Under the pieces are notes generated by a model that saw only the letters and a program-made list of their open reading frames with translations, was not told where the DNA came from and ran no database searches. Shown in pieces: positions 9,197-17,603 of a stretch of DNA of 64,000 nt. Position 1 is the first letter of the stretch; each line of letters starts with the position of its first letter. Position numbers and translations under genes: made by a program. This DNA comes from Calditrichota bacterium (GTDB lineage Bacteria > Calditrichota > Calditrichia > Calditrichales > Calditrichaceae), in the NCBI GenBank assembly GCA_003854985.1, contig RQOG01000150.1, forward strand, positions 1 through 64,000, written 5' to 3'.

Positions 9197-9526
9197 ATGG
9201 ATTTATTAATTATATTAAGCGTTTTGGTGTGTGTTTTATTGATTGTTCAGATAACTGTGTTAATCCGGATGCATACCATCATTAAAACGCTCAAGCGCCT
9301 TTTGTATGAAATAAAAGGCCGATATGATAATCCTTCAAAAACTAGACAGCAAAAGACGCCAAAGCCTTCCTGCAGATACTGTAAAAACCGGCAGACTTTT
9401 ATTAATGCCGGCGCCGCTCATACCATATCCGATGATTTTTATTATCGTTGTAAGCTGCATAACCGGGAAGTTCGCTTAAATGATTATTGCGATAGCTTTG
9501 AACCTGAAAATCAACGAAATATTTAG
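9197..9526 (+). CDS. Small single-pass membrane protein with a Cys-rich domain
   Basis: 109 residues. Residues ~2-27 are a transmembrane helix (LLIILSVLVCVLLIVQI), followed by a basic stretch. A C-terminal domain has cysteines spaced CRYCKNRQTF...YRCKLHNREV...YCDSF, a pattern that could bind zinc or an Fe-S cluster, probably on the cytoplasmic side given the positive residues after the helix. I do not recognise the family. It sits 36 nt after the barrel-protein gene and 62 nt before the DUF58 gene. Confidence 0.6.
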   Translation: MDLLIILSVLVCVLLIVQITVLIRMHTIIKTLKRLLYEIKGRYDNPSKTRQQKTPKPSCRYCKNRQTFINAGAAHTISDDFYYRCKLHNREVRLNDYCDSFEPENQRNI

Positions 9527-9588
9527 AATAAAACCTAAAAGAATTTGAAAAAAGCCGGGTAAATCAAAAAAATAAATAGCGCTTAATT

Positions 9589-10488
9589 ATGAATGAAAAT
9601 CTTGTAAAAGAATACTTATCTCCTGATTTTGTATCGCAATATAATAATCTGGAATTGATTGCCAGAATGGTGGTGGAGGGTTATCTTACAGGTTTACATT
9701 CTAGTCCGTTTCATGGCTTTAGCGCCGAATTTTCACAACACCGGCCGTATATGGATGGCGATAATTTAAGATTTATTGACTGGAAGGTTTTTGGACGCAC
9801 CGGCCGATATTATATTAAGCAATTTAAAGAAGAAACCAATCTACGGTGTTATATCCTGCTTGATATTTCGCAATCGATGCAATATGGAAGCGGAAAAATA
9901 ACCAAATCCAAATATGCTTCCTACCTGGCCGCCGCATTAACCTATCTGATGATAAAACAAAGGGATGCAACGGGACTCATTCTTTTTGACGATCAAATTC
10001 GCACTTTTATGCCGCCAAGACCGGTTTCATCTTATATTACTCCTATCCTGGAAACAATTGATAACGCACGGTACGGAAGTGATACTTCGGTAGGAAAAGT
10101 TCTGCATGATATGGCGGATAGAATTCATAAAAGAAGCCTGTTGATCATTATTTCCGATTTACTCGATAATCCTGAGGAAATAATTGCCGGCGTTAATCAT
10201 ATGCGATATAATAAACACGAAGCGCTTGTATTTCATATTATGGATCAGACGGAACTTAATTTTGATTTCTCGGGAGATATAATATTTGAAGATCTCGAAT
10301 CCGGCGAAACCATTAAAACGCAGCCGCAATATATTCACAGCCAATATCAGAAGCACATCGAAACTTATCTTAATTATCTTAAAGTAAATTTTAGTAATAA
10401 CAAAATAGACTACCAGCTGCTAAACACCGAAACGCCCTTTTATGTGGCTTTAAATGAGTTTCTTCTTAAAAGAATGAGATTGTATTAA
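9589..10488 (+). CDS. DUF58 domain protein (vWA-like fold)
   Basis: A 299-residue DUF58 protein. The family signature is the N-terminal GFSAEFSQHRPYMDGDNLRF followed by IDWKVFGRTGRYYIKQFKEE. A von Willebrand A-like domain follows, with a MIDAS-type motif DISQSM (~104-109), then LLIIISDLLD and VFHIMDQTELNF. DUF58 proteins usually work with a MoxR AAA+ ATPase and other vWA membrane proteins in metal insertion or envelope stress. Here no moxR is adjacent and no extra membrane helices are present, so it stands alone. Its exact role is unknown. Confidence 0.88.
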   Translation: MNENLVKEYLSPDFVSQYNNLELIARMVVEGYLTGLHSSPFHGFSAEFSQHRPYMDGDNLRFIDWKVFGRTGRYYIKQFKEETNLRCYILLDISQSMQYGSGKITKSKYASYLAAALTYLMIKQRDATGLILFDDQIRTFMPPRPVSSYITPILETIDNARYGSDTSVGKVLHDMADRIHKRSLLIIISDLLDNPEEIIAGVNHMRYNKHEALVFHIMDQTELNFDFSGDIIFEDLESGETIKTQPQYIHSQYQKHIETYLNYLKVNFSNNKIDYQLLNTETPFYVALNEFLLKRMRLY

Positions 10489-10513
10489 CCATACTTATCA
10501 GTTAGGGGATAAT

Positions 10514-12661
10514 ATGAAATTAATGATCGTATTATTACTATCAATTACATTCCTTTTTGGCAATGAACTTAATTTAGTGTCGCCTGATGGAAAACTGACA
10601 TTAACATTTAGTTTATCATCAGCCGGAGAGCCCTATTATGCTTTGAATTATAATAATACACAGGTTCTTAAGGCAGGCAGATTGGGCATAAAAATAAAAG
10701 ACGATCCTGGTTTCTTTGATAATTTTGACATATCGGAAATTGATTCAACTATAATTGATGAATCCTGGAATCCGGTTTGGGGGGAAGAAAAAACAATCCG
10801 CAACCATTATAAAGAATTGGTTATAACCCTTGTTCAGGAAAAAATAAAACAACGTCATATAAAAATTCGATTTCGTCTTTTTAACGATGGTCTTGGTTTC
10901 AGATATGAATTTCCAAAACAAGAAGCCCTGAGTTATTTTATTGTCTCAGATGAAATTACCGAATTTTGTTTAACCGGCGATCATACGGTATTTTGGATGC
11001 CTGGGGATTATGATTCAAATGAATATCCTTACTTCACAACGAAAATAAGTGAAATAAATGCTTTAATCGGTCAAAAGCACACAGAAATAAGCACCCGTTC
11101 CATAATCGCCGAGAATGCCGTTCAGACGCCTTTGATGATAAAATCCACCGAGGGATTGTATATCAATATTCATGAAGCTGCATTAGTCAATTATCCGGTG
11201 ATGCATTTATTGGCTGATAAACAACGATTTATACTGAAATCTGAATTAACGCCTGACGCTGTTGGTCATAAAGCCTATATGCAAACTCCGGAGAAAACTC
11301 CATGGCGAACAATAATTGTCAGCGATAGAGCGGAAGAAATTCTGGCATCCCGATTAATATTGAATTTAAACGAACCGCTTGTTTTGGAAAACACTGAATG
11401 GATAAAACCTCAAAAATATATTGGAATATGGTGGGGAATGCATGCAGGAACAAATACGTGGAATTACGCAGATGTCGGCAATATTAAGCTGGCAGATACC
11501 AATTGGGAAAAGTTACAGCCCAATGGACGTCATGGCGCTACGAATGAGGAGACAAAACGATATATAGATTTTGCTTCCGAACACGGTTTTGACGGAGTTT
11601 TGGTCGAAGGCTGGAATGTGGGATGGGAAGACTGGTTTGGCAACTGGAAAGAAGAGGTTTTTGATTTTATTACCCCATATCCCGATTTTAATATTGAGGA
11701 ATTAACCAGGTATGCTGCGGAAAAGGGGGTACGCCTGATAATGCATCATGAAACTTCTTCTTCGGTAACCAATTACGTACGAAGGATGCAAAGCGCTTAT
11801 GAAATGATGAATATCTACGGATATGAAACCGTCAAAACCGGATATGTCGGCCGAATTATTCCCAGGGGAGAATTTCATGACAGTCAGTGGATGGTAAATC
11901 ATTATCTGCGAGCTGTGAGATTAACTGCCCGTTATCATATTATGATTAATTCCCATGAATCATGCAGACCAACCGGCTTGCACAGAACCTATCCCAACTG
12001 GCTGGCCTGTGAAGCGGCCAGAGGCAATGAATTTAATGCCTGGAGCGAGGGGAACCCCCCGGAGCATGAAACGATTCTTCCTTTTACACGATTAATTGGT
12101 GGACCTATGGATTACACGCCTGGTATATTTCAAATCAAAATGGATTATTATGATAAGAATAAAAAAGAACAGGTTCACACAACGCTGGCAAAACAATTAG
12201 CGCTTTATGTTACTATTTACAGTCCGTTACAGATGGCGGCTGATTTACCTGAGAATTATATAAGATTCCCCGATGCATTTCAGTTTATCAAGGATGTACC
12301 TGTGGATTGGGATGAGACGCGAATATTAGCCGCTGAACCAGGGGATTATATCATGATTGCCCGCAAGGGTAAAAACACTAAAAACTGGTTTATAGGGGCA
12401 ATTTCCGACGAAAATAAACGGGAATTCAAAATTACTCTGGATTATCTTGATCAGGATAAAACCTATTTGGCATCGATTTATATGGATGCCAAAAACGCTC
12501 ATTGGGAAAAAAATCCAATGGCCTATAAAATTTCTAAATATTTGGTGAATTATAACGATTCTCTTTATATAAAACTGGCGGAAGGAGGAGGGGCCGCAAT
12601 CAGTTTAACCCCGGCATCGGAAGAGGATAAGTTAAACTATCAGAATTATCAAAAAAAATAA
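10514..12661 (+). CDS. Secreted GH97 glycoside hydrolase (inverting alpha-glucosidase type)
   Basis: A 715-residue enzyme with an N-terminal signal peptide (MKLMIVLLLSITFLFG). The three GH97 domains are an N-terminal beta-supersandwich (~20-290), a catalytic barrel (~300-590) and a C-terminal beta domain. Conserved blocks include IGIWWGMHAGTNTW, GYVGRIIPRGEFHDSQWM and LIGGPMDYTPGIF. Glu413 (MHHE), Glu482 (NSHE) and Glu506 (ARGNE) have exactly the spacing (69 and 24) of the base/base/acid glutamates of SusB (Glu439, Glu508, Glu532). This favours an inverting alpha-glucosidase over the retaining galactosidase subtype. The next gene begins directly after its stop. No SusC/D pair is nearby. Confidence 0.92.
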   Translation: MKLMIVLLLSITFLFGNELNLVSPDGKLTLTFSLSSAGEPYYALNYNNTQVLKAGRLGIKIKDDPGFFDNFDISEIDSTIIDESWNPVWGEEKTIRNHYKELVITLVQEKIKQRHIKIRFRLFNDGLGFRYEFPKQEALSYFIVSDEITEFCLTGDHTVFWMPGDYDSNEYPYFTTKISEINALIGQKHTEISTRSIIAENAVQTPLMIKSTEGLYINIHEAALVNYPVMHLLADKQRFILKSELTPDAVGHKAYMQTPEKTPWRTIIVSDRAEEILASRLILNLNEPLVLENTEWIKPQKYIGIWWGMHAGTNTWNYADVGNIKLADTNWEKLQPNGRHGATNEETKRYIDFASEHGFDGVLVEGWNVGWEDWFGNWKEEVFDFITPYPDFNIEELTRYAAEKGVRLIMHHETSSSVTNYVRRMQSAYEMMNIYGYETVKTGYVGRIIPRGEFHDSQWMVNHYLRAVRLTARYHIMINSHESCRPTGLHRTYPNWLACEAARGNEFNAWSEGNPPEHETILPFTRLIGGPMDYTPGIFQIKMDYYDKNKKEQVHTTLAKQLALYVTIYSPLQMAADLPENYIRFPDAFQFIKDVPVDWDETRILAAEPGDYIMIARKGKNTKNWFIGAISDENKREFKITLDYLDQDKTYLASIYMDAKNAHWEKNPMAYKISKYLVNYNDSLYIKLAEGGGAAISLTPASEEDKLNYQNYQKK

Positions 12662-13054
12662 ATGGATAATTCCATGAAAAACAAAAAACACCATCGAAAA
12701 GAGCATGAATCACCTTATGTGATCAGTGAATTAGGCTGGAAATATCACCATCTTGGAATTCCTACAGAAACATCCATCCCGGGCGAGCGCTATCTTGAAG
12801 AATATGGTATGTATGTTTCCGGTTTTGAATCCAGCCCGTACGGTATAGAATGGATGCGGTTTGAAGAAGGAAGTCCGTTATCTGAAATTATTCAGACATT
12901 ACCGCATATCGCCTTTGAGGTTGACGATCTTGACAGGGAAATAAAAGGAAAAGAGTTAATCGGCGAAATAACTTCTCCAATGGAGGGCGTTCGATCGGCA
13001 ATGATTAAAGAAAACGGTGCTCCGATCGAACTAATCGAATTTAAAAGAAAATGA
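12662..13054 (+). CDS. VOC/glyoxalase-like protein
   Basis: 130 residues. After a charged N-terminus, GWKYHHLGIPT begins one VOC (vicinal oxygen chelate) betaalphabetabetabeta unit. LPHIAFEVDDLDREIKG and the terminal IKENGAPIELIEF match the second unit of single-chain VOC proteins. Possible metal ligands are the His of HHLG, the His of PHIAF and the Glu of IELIEF. The substrate cannot be told. Its ATG lies immediately after the GH97 stop codon, so the two are co-translated. An ATG four codons in (12674) is an alternative start. Confidence 0.68.
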   Translation: MDNSMKNKKHHRKEHESPYVISELGWKYHHLGIPTETSIPGERYLEEYGMYVSGFESSPYGIEWMRFEEGSPLSEIIQTLPHIAFEVDDLDREIKGKELIGEITSPMEGVRSAMIKENGAPIELIEFKRK

Positions 13055-13071
13055 TTTTAATTTTGGAGCGT

Positions 13072-13422
13072 TTAAAGTTTCTTCTGTAAAAGAATTACAA
13101 ATTTTTCGCGATGAAGTTGCAAGATGAATTTCTTTAGTCGCTCATCAATTTTCTCAATATCCTGATTAAATGTTTTTTGAGTGACAGCTTTAATACCTTC
13201 CACAGAATTCTTACCATCACAATTTTTCCAGACGATACTGCCTAATTCATCTAATTTTATTTTGAAGAACTTGTTTTTAAAAAAAGGCAGCAAATACTTC
13301 TTACAAAATGCGGATTCAAATTTTGGCCGCAGAATTGTTATTCTGCCTGTCTTTTTATCTTCTTCCCATTCAAATCTTCTAATGGGAACTATTTCTTTGA
13401 AGTTAAATTCTGAGTTTTTCAT
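13072..13422 (-). CDS. PqqD-family protein
   Basis: 116 residues with the PqqD pattern: FFKIKLDELGSIVWKNCDGKNSVEGI in the middle (quoted in part: KLDELGSIVWKNCDG), then an amphipathic helix ending in ERLKKFILQLHREKFV. PqqD domains are peptide chaperones (RiPP recognition elements) that present a precursor to a radical SAM enzyme. Neither a radical SAM gene nor a precursor peptide is visible here. Its start codon lies only about a dozen bases after the OPT transporter terminator and has no Shine-Dalgarno, so expression may be low or leaderless. Convergent with the VOC gene. Confidence 0.7.
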   Translation of the reverse strand: MKNSEFNFKEIVPIRRFEWEEDKKTGRITILRPKFESAFCKKYLLPFFKNKFFKIKLDELGSIVWKNCDGKNSVEGIKAVTQKTFNQDIEKIDERLKKFILQLHREKFVILLQKKL

Positions 13423-13424
13423 AA

Positions 13425-13464
13425 AAAAGAATTTGGGATAAGTCCCGGATGCCTGACTTATCCC
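13425..13464 (-). terminator. Intrinsic terminator after the OPT transporter gene
   Basis: Read on the - strand, a 10-bp perfect stem GGGATAAGTC (13464-13455) with GACTTATCCC (13444-13435) and a 10-nt loop is followed by AAATTCTTTTTTAT. It sits between the OPT stop (13475) and the PqqD-like start (13422). Confidence 0.82.
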
Positions 13465-13474
13465 GTTTAGTATA

Positions 13475-15472
13475 TTATTTATTTTTTGAAGATTTTAAAG
13501 GTAAATAAACCAACATATATATCAACACAATAAATACCAACAGTCCTATAATGGCGCTCGGATTCTCAACGCCTAAGACGGACATAGCAAAGTATTTAAA
13601 ATAACTCACTTTTACACCATTAAAGATATTTGTAATATCATAAAGCTTTTCTCCAAGGAATACAAAAGCCAGTATAACAGCCATCAGTGCTTCCCCGGCA
13701 ATTAAACCGGAAGAAATTAAAACGCCTTTATTTTCTGCTTTAACGATTTGTTCTTCAGAGGATTTGTTTTTCTTCAATACGATTTCCAGGAACCAGCGCA
13801 GAATGCCGCCTATAAAAATAGCAAAAGTAGAATGGAAAGGGAGATACATTCCGACCGCGATGAGCATGGGCGAAGGAGATTTGATCATAATAAGACCTAT
13901 GGCAAAAAAGATACCGGCAATAACCAACGGCCAGGACATATCACCACCGACAATGCCCTGAGACATCAAAGCCATTAATCCGGCCTGTGGCGCAGGAAGT
14001 TCCGGGCTGCCAATGTGATACACCTCATCCATGGCCATCATGGGAAACACAAGAATTAAAGCGGCAAAAATGACGCCGATAATTTCCGCGATTTCCATTT
14101 TCCAGGGCGTACCGCCTAAAATATGACCAACCTTAAGATCCTGAGTCATGTCTCCGGCTATACCCGCAGAAGTGCAGACAACGCCGGCAACGCCTAAAAC
14201 GGCCATAACGCCGTTATTTCCGGTTACGCCAATAATAACAAGTAATATGGCTGCAATGAGTAAAGAACTTAAAGTAAGACCGCTGATTGGATTATTAGAA
14301 CTACCTACAAGACCTACCAGGTATCCGGCCACAGCGGCAAAGAGAAAACCTAAAACTATCATGATTATGGTTAAGAGAAATGCTCCCGGTATTGATTGTG
14401 CAAAATAATTATAAAGAATAAAAAGGGGAATAGCGGTAATTAATATAGTAATCGCCACCTTTTTAAAATCAAGATCGATTTCCAAACGGGTTACTTTTTT
14501 CTCATTATCCTTTTTTGCCTGTAAATCTTTTACAGCTTTGGTTATGCCGGCAAAAAGGGAGTCCTTTAAATTATAAAGCGTATAAAATGCGGCTACAATC
14601 ATCGTACCCACTGCAAAAGGACGGATTTGTTTGTACCAAACTTCATTGGCAATATCTTTCCAACTGTTACCGTCCAAAAACTGACTCAACGAAGGATTCA
14701 TAAAAATACCCAGCGGAACCATTACCAGCCAACCGATGACCGCACCTGAAAAAAGAATAGACGCTACCCGTATGCCAACGATAAATCCAACGCCGGTGAG
14801 AGCCGGAGAGGCAGCAGGAGTTTCTGCAAGAAAACCTCCGCCAAAGGCAAGCTTGGTTTTTAAAAACTCAATTTTAGATTCCCATAGACTAATAAAGGTA
14901 TTTGAATAGTCCTTTATCAGATGTATACCATTGGAATTTTTAAATAATTCCCACAAAGCCGCAATTCCCATGCTTCCAAATACGGCCGATGCGCCGGATT
15001 GTCCGCCTTGTCCGGCTTTAACGATTTCTGCCGCAGCAACGCTTTCGGGAAATGGAAGATCGGCCTCCTCAACCATACTTCTTCTCAGAATGGTAACAAA
15101 CAAAACGCCAAGTAAACCGCCGATTAACATGATCAGCGTACTTTCCCAGTAATGCAGAGTATCCCACACACCGCTTATAACAAAAGCCGGAATTGTAAAA
15201 ATAGCGCCGGCTACAAGCGCTTCACCAACCGAAGCTGTTGTACGGGCAATATTTTCTTCGAGTATATTACCTCTAAGCGCCCTGAGCGCTGCCATAGCAA
15301 CTACCGCTGCCGGAAAAGTTGCAGCTACCGTAAGACCGGCTTTCATTCCCAGATAGGCATTGGCTGCGCCAAGCACCACAGCCATCAAAACACCGAGAGA
15401 TACCGCCTTAAAAGATAATTCTTTTAAATCAGATACTGCAGGTACATAAGGTTTAAATTCTTTTTTATCCAT
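13475..15472 (-). CDS. OPT family oligopeptide transporter
   Basis: A 665-residue polytopic inner-membrane protein with about 14-16 hydrophobic segments. It matches the prokaryotic OPT/YSL family: the N-terminal ELSFKAVSLGVLMAVVLGAA and NAYLGMKAGLTVAATFPAAV, then EADLPFPESVAAAEIVKAGQ, and in the second half AGIAGDMTQDLKVGHILGGTP. Such proteins import short peptides or metal chelates by proton symport. The gene is monocistronic with its own terminator at 13425-13464. The start MDKKEFKPYVPAV is followed directly by the first helix. Substrate is not evident. Confidence 0.93.
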   Translation of the reverse strand: MDKKEFKPYVPAVSDLKELSFKAVSLGVLMAVVLGAANAYLGMKAGLTVAATFPAAVVAMAALRALRGNILEENIARTTASVGEALVAGAIFTIPAFVISGVWDTLHYWESTLIMLIGGLLGVLFVTILRRSMVEEADLPFPESVAAAEIVKAGQGGQSGASAVFGSMGIAALWELFKNSNGIHLIKDYSNTFISLWESKIEFLKTKLAFGGGFLAETPAASPALTGVGFIVGIRVASILFSGAVIGWLVMVPLGIFMNPSLSQFLDGNSWKDIANEVWYKQIRPFAVGTMIVAAFYTLYNLKDSLFAGITKAVKDLQAKKDNEKKVTRLEIDLDFKKVAITILITAIPLFILYNYFAQSIPGAFLLTIIMIVLGFLFAAVAGYLVGLVGSSNNPISGLTLSSLLIAAILLVIIGVTGNNGVMAVLGVAGVVCTSAGIAGDMTQDLKVGHILGGTPWKMEIAEIIGVIFAALILVFPMMAMDEVYHIGSPELPAPQAGLMALMSQGIVGGDMSWPLVIAGIFFAIGLIMIKSPSPMLIAVGMYLPFHSTFAIFIGGILRWFLEIVLKKNKSSEEQIVKAENKGVLISSGLIAGEALMAVILAFVFLGEKLYDITNIFNGVKVSYFKYFAMSVLGVENPSAIIGLLVFIVLIYMLVYLPLKSSKNK

Positions 15473-15688
15473 ATTTAATTCCCCGAAATTAAAAAGGGAA
15501 AATAGAGGTTTAAAATATATAAATCAAGGAAGGTTTTAACATAAAAAAGGACATATAATTGGCCAAATTATTCATTTAATGTTGAATAAATTTTACTCAA
15601 TAAATATTTTTAATAATACTTTAAATGCGTTATATTTAACATTAAACTTTAAATAATATGAACTATTAATTTATAATCCGGTGAATTT

Positions 15689-16084
15689 ATGACGCTCAGG
15701 ATATCATATTTAACCATTGGGCAAATGGCCGAATTGGTTGATTTACCACAATCGGTTTTGAGATATTGGGAATCCGTTTTTGATCAATTAAATCCCGCAA
15801 AATCTCCCGGAGGAAATCGCAGATATGCCGAAAAAGATATTGAAATAGTTCAAAGAATAAAAAAATTGCTTTATGACCAGGGATTTACAATCAAAGGCGC
15901 AAATAAAATTATAAATGATGAATACGGAAATAAAGAAGAGTTGTCTGGAATAACTTCGGAAGTAAATAAGATCATTGCAGGCGATGAAAAGCAGCCTACA
16001 AAAAATTATAAAAACACAGATAAGATATTTATCTCTGGTGAAATAATTACAGAACTTAAAAAGATCATTACAATTCTCAGTTAG
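15689..16084 (+). CDS. MerR-family transcriptional regulator
   Basis: 131 residues with an N-terminal MerR winged helix: YLTIGQMAELVDLPQSVLRY, then WESVFDQLNPAKSPGGNRRY, and KDIEIVQRIKKLLYDQGFTI. This is the subtype often found as a lone FCB-group regulator (no metal-binding cysteines, a short C-terminal dimerisation part). A divergent gap of 216 nt separates it from the OPT transporter, so it might control that gene, but nothing proves this. A tRNA-Pro gene follows 50 nt downstream. Confidence 0.9.
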   Translation: MTLRISYLTIGQMAELVDLPQSVLRYWESVFDQLNPAKSPGGNRRYAEKDIEIVQRIKKLLYDQGFTIKGANKIINDEYGNKEELSGITSEVNKIIAGDEKQPTKNYKNTDKIFISGEIITELKKIITILS

Positions 16085-16134
16085 AAACCGCCTTTATTGA
16101 TTTTAAATCATTTATAAAGTAAATTCAAACCAAG

Positions 16135-16208
16135 CGGAGCGTAGCGCAGTCTGGAAGCGCACTTGAATGGGGTTCAAGGGGTCGCTGGTTCAAATCCAGT
16201 CGCTCCGA
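16135..16208 (+). tRNA. tRNA-Pro (anticodon GGG)
   Basis: A cloverleaf can be drawn by hand. Acceptor CGGAGCG (16135-16141) pairs with CGCTCCG (16201-16207) and the discriminator is A. The D-stem is GCGC/GCGC. Anticodon stem CTTGA/TCAAG encloses the loop ATGGGGT with GGG at 34-36, and T-arm GCTGG-TTCAAAT-CCAGT follows. CCA is not encoded. It reads CCC/CCU codons. An intrinsic terminator follows 10 nt later. Confidence 0.94.
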
Positions 16209-16218
16209 CAAAATTTCC

Positions 16219-16246
16219 GGGGATTGTTTTCAATCCCCATTTTTAT
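16219..16246 (+). terminator. Intrinsic terminator after tRNA-Pro(GGG)
   Basis: GGGGATTG (16219-16226), loop TTTT, CAATCCCC (16231-16238), then ATTTTTATTT. A perfect 8-bp stem. Confidence 0.88.
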
Positions 16247-16277
16247 TTAACGGCGGTATTAAATTAGTTTAAGTAAA

Positions 16278-16991
16278 ATGCCAAATATTAATTATGAAAT
16301 TATTATTCCTGCATATAATGCAGGGAAATTTCTTCAGCAATTGTTAGATCAGATTAAGAATTTACCTCTGTCCTATAAACCGAAAAGAATACGGGTAATT
16401 GATGACGGATCTAAGGATAACACACCGAATATTGCGTTGAACAATGAGGTGCAGTTATTATCGATACCGGAAAATAAAGGAAAAGGCTTTGCGCTTAAAG
16501 CAGGTTTTAAAGAATTTTTAGAGACCGTAGATTGTGATTATGTTCTATGTATGGATGCGGATTTGCAGCATCCGGTTTCTTCTGCTATAGATTTTATGCA
16601 TGAAATAGAAAAAAATAGCCCTATGATAGTGATAGGAGCGCGGGAACGAAAAACAGAAAATATGCCTTTTTTACGAATACTTTCAAACGGATTATCATCC
16701 TGGATTCTCACAAAATGTACACAAAAAAATATAAAAGACGGACAATGCGGTTTTAGGGCGATTCATAAAAATGTTCTTAACAAGGTTAATCTGAAGGAAG
16801 ATGGATTTCAGCTTGAAACAGAATTCATCTTAAAAGCAGCACGGGCAGGATTTGATTTTAATTTTATTAAAATACCCACAATTTATAACAAATCTTTATC
16901 AAATATTAAACATATAGGCGATACCTATAAATTTATTAAGCTTGTATTAAATGACATAAGGCTTCGTTATGATCGTAAACGCCAGAATTGA
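16278..16991 (+). CDS. Family 2 glycosyltransferase (polyprenyl-phosphate sugar transferase-like)
   Basis: 237 residues, a GT-A fold with the GT2 motifs IIIPAYNAG, VIDDGSKDNTP and the metal-binding DADLQHP (DXD equivalent), then DGQCGFRAIHKNVLNKV and DGFQLETEFILKAARAGF, as in dolichol/undecaprenyl-phosphate mannosyl- or glucosyltransferases. No membrane helices follow, so it resembles the DPM1-type soluble form. It overlaps pcm by 23 nt. The third gene of the operon encodes a DUF368 undecaprenyl-phosphate carrier, consistent with a lipid-carrier substrate. Donor sugar unknown. Confidence 0.88.
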   Translation: MPNINYEIIIPAYNAGKFLQQLLDQIKNLPLSYKPKRIRVIDDGSKDNTPNIALNNEVQLLSIPENKGKGFALKAGFKEFLETVDCDYVLCMDADLQHPVSSAIDFMHEIEKNSPMIVIGARERKTENMPFLRILSNGLSSWILTKCTQKNIKDGQCGFRAIHKNVLNKVNLKEDGFQLETEFILKAARAGFDFNFIKIPTIYNKSLSNIKHIGDTYKFIKLVLNDIRLRYDRKRQN

Positions 16992-17601
16992 AAAACTTAT
17001 TGAAATACTAACCAATAAGGGTATTTCTGATTCACGTGTTTTGCAGGCTATCAGAGTTGTGCCAAGAGATAAATTTGTAGCGCCGGGCATGGAACATAAA
17101 GCCTGGGAAGATCAGGCGCTACCCATAGGCTATGGACAGACTATTTCACGCCCTTCCTCGGTGGCCCTGATGACACAACATCTTAATATAAATAGAAATG
17201 ATCGTATTCTTGAAATTGGAACCGGCTCTGGTTATCAGGCGGCGTTATTATGCGAGTTAGGTGCCCAGGTCTTTTCCATAGAGCGCATTAAAGAATTAAG
17301 CCTTAAAGCTCAAAAAACGCTTAATGCTTTAAGATACCATTGTATTTTTAAAATCGGTGACGGCACGTTGGGCTGGCAGCAATATGCACCATTTGACGGT
17401 ATTATTGTAACGGCAGGTGCCCCGGTTACTCCTGATACTTTAATGGGACAGCTCAAAAATGGAGGCAGATTGATAATTCCGGTAGGTAATAAGCGCAATG
17501 AACAGATTCTAACACTTTATGTTAAAAAGGATGATGGATTCGAATCTCAGGAAATCGACACACTTTCGTTCGTTCCTTTAATAGGTAGAAAAGGATGGTA
17601 A
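16969..17601 (+). CDS. pcm: Protein-L-isoaspartate O-methyltransferase
   Basis: 210 residues. PIMT methylates L-isoaspartyl residues in aged proteins using SAM, starting their repair. Visible family motifs are VPRDKFVAPGMEHKAWEDQA, the PIMT-specific LPIGYGQTISRPSSVALMTQ, SAM-binding motif I ILEIGTGSGYQAALL, then YAPFDGIIVTAGAP and LKNGGRLIIPVG. Length is normal. The start overlaps the glycosyltransferase gene by 23 nt, and the DUF368 gene follows after 2 nt, so the three form one operon. Confidence 0.95.
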   Translation: MIVNARIEKLIEILTNKGISDSRVLQAIRVVPRDKFVAPGMEHKAWEDQALPIGYGQTISRPSSVALMTQHLNINRNDRILEIGTGSGYQAALLCELGAQVFSIERIKELSLKAQKTLNALRYHCIFKIGDGTLGWQQYAPFDGIIVTAGAPVTPDTLMGQLKNGGRLIIPVGNKRNEQILTLYVKKDDGFESQEIDTLSFVPLIGRKGW

Positions 17602-17603
17602 AA

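Noticed and set aside
13748-15418. Several + strand ORFs opposite the OPT transporter
   Set aside because: They are antisense shadows of a long membrane protein; their translations are low-complexity and lack start signals.
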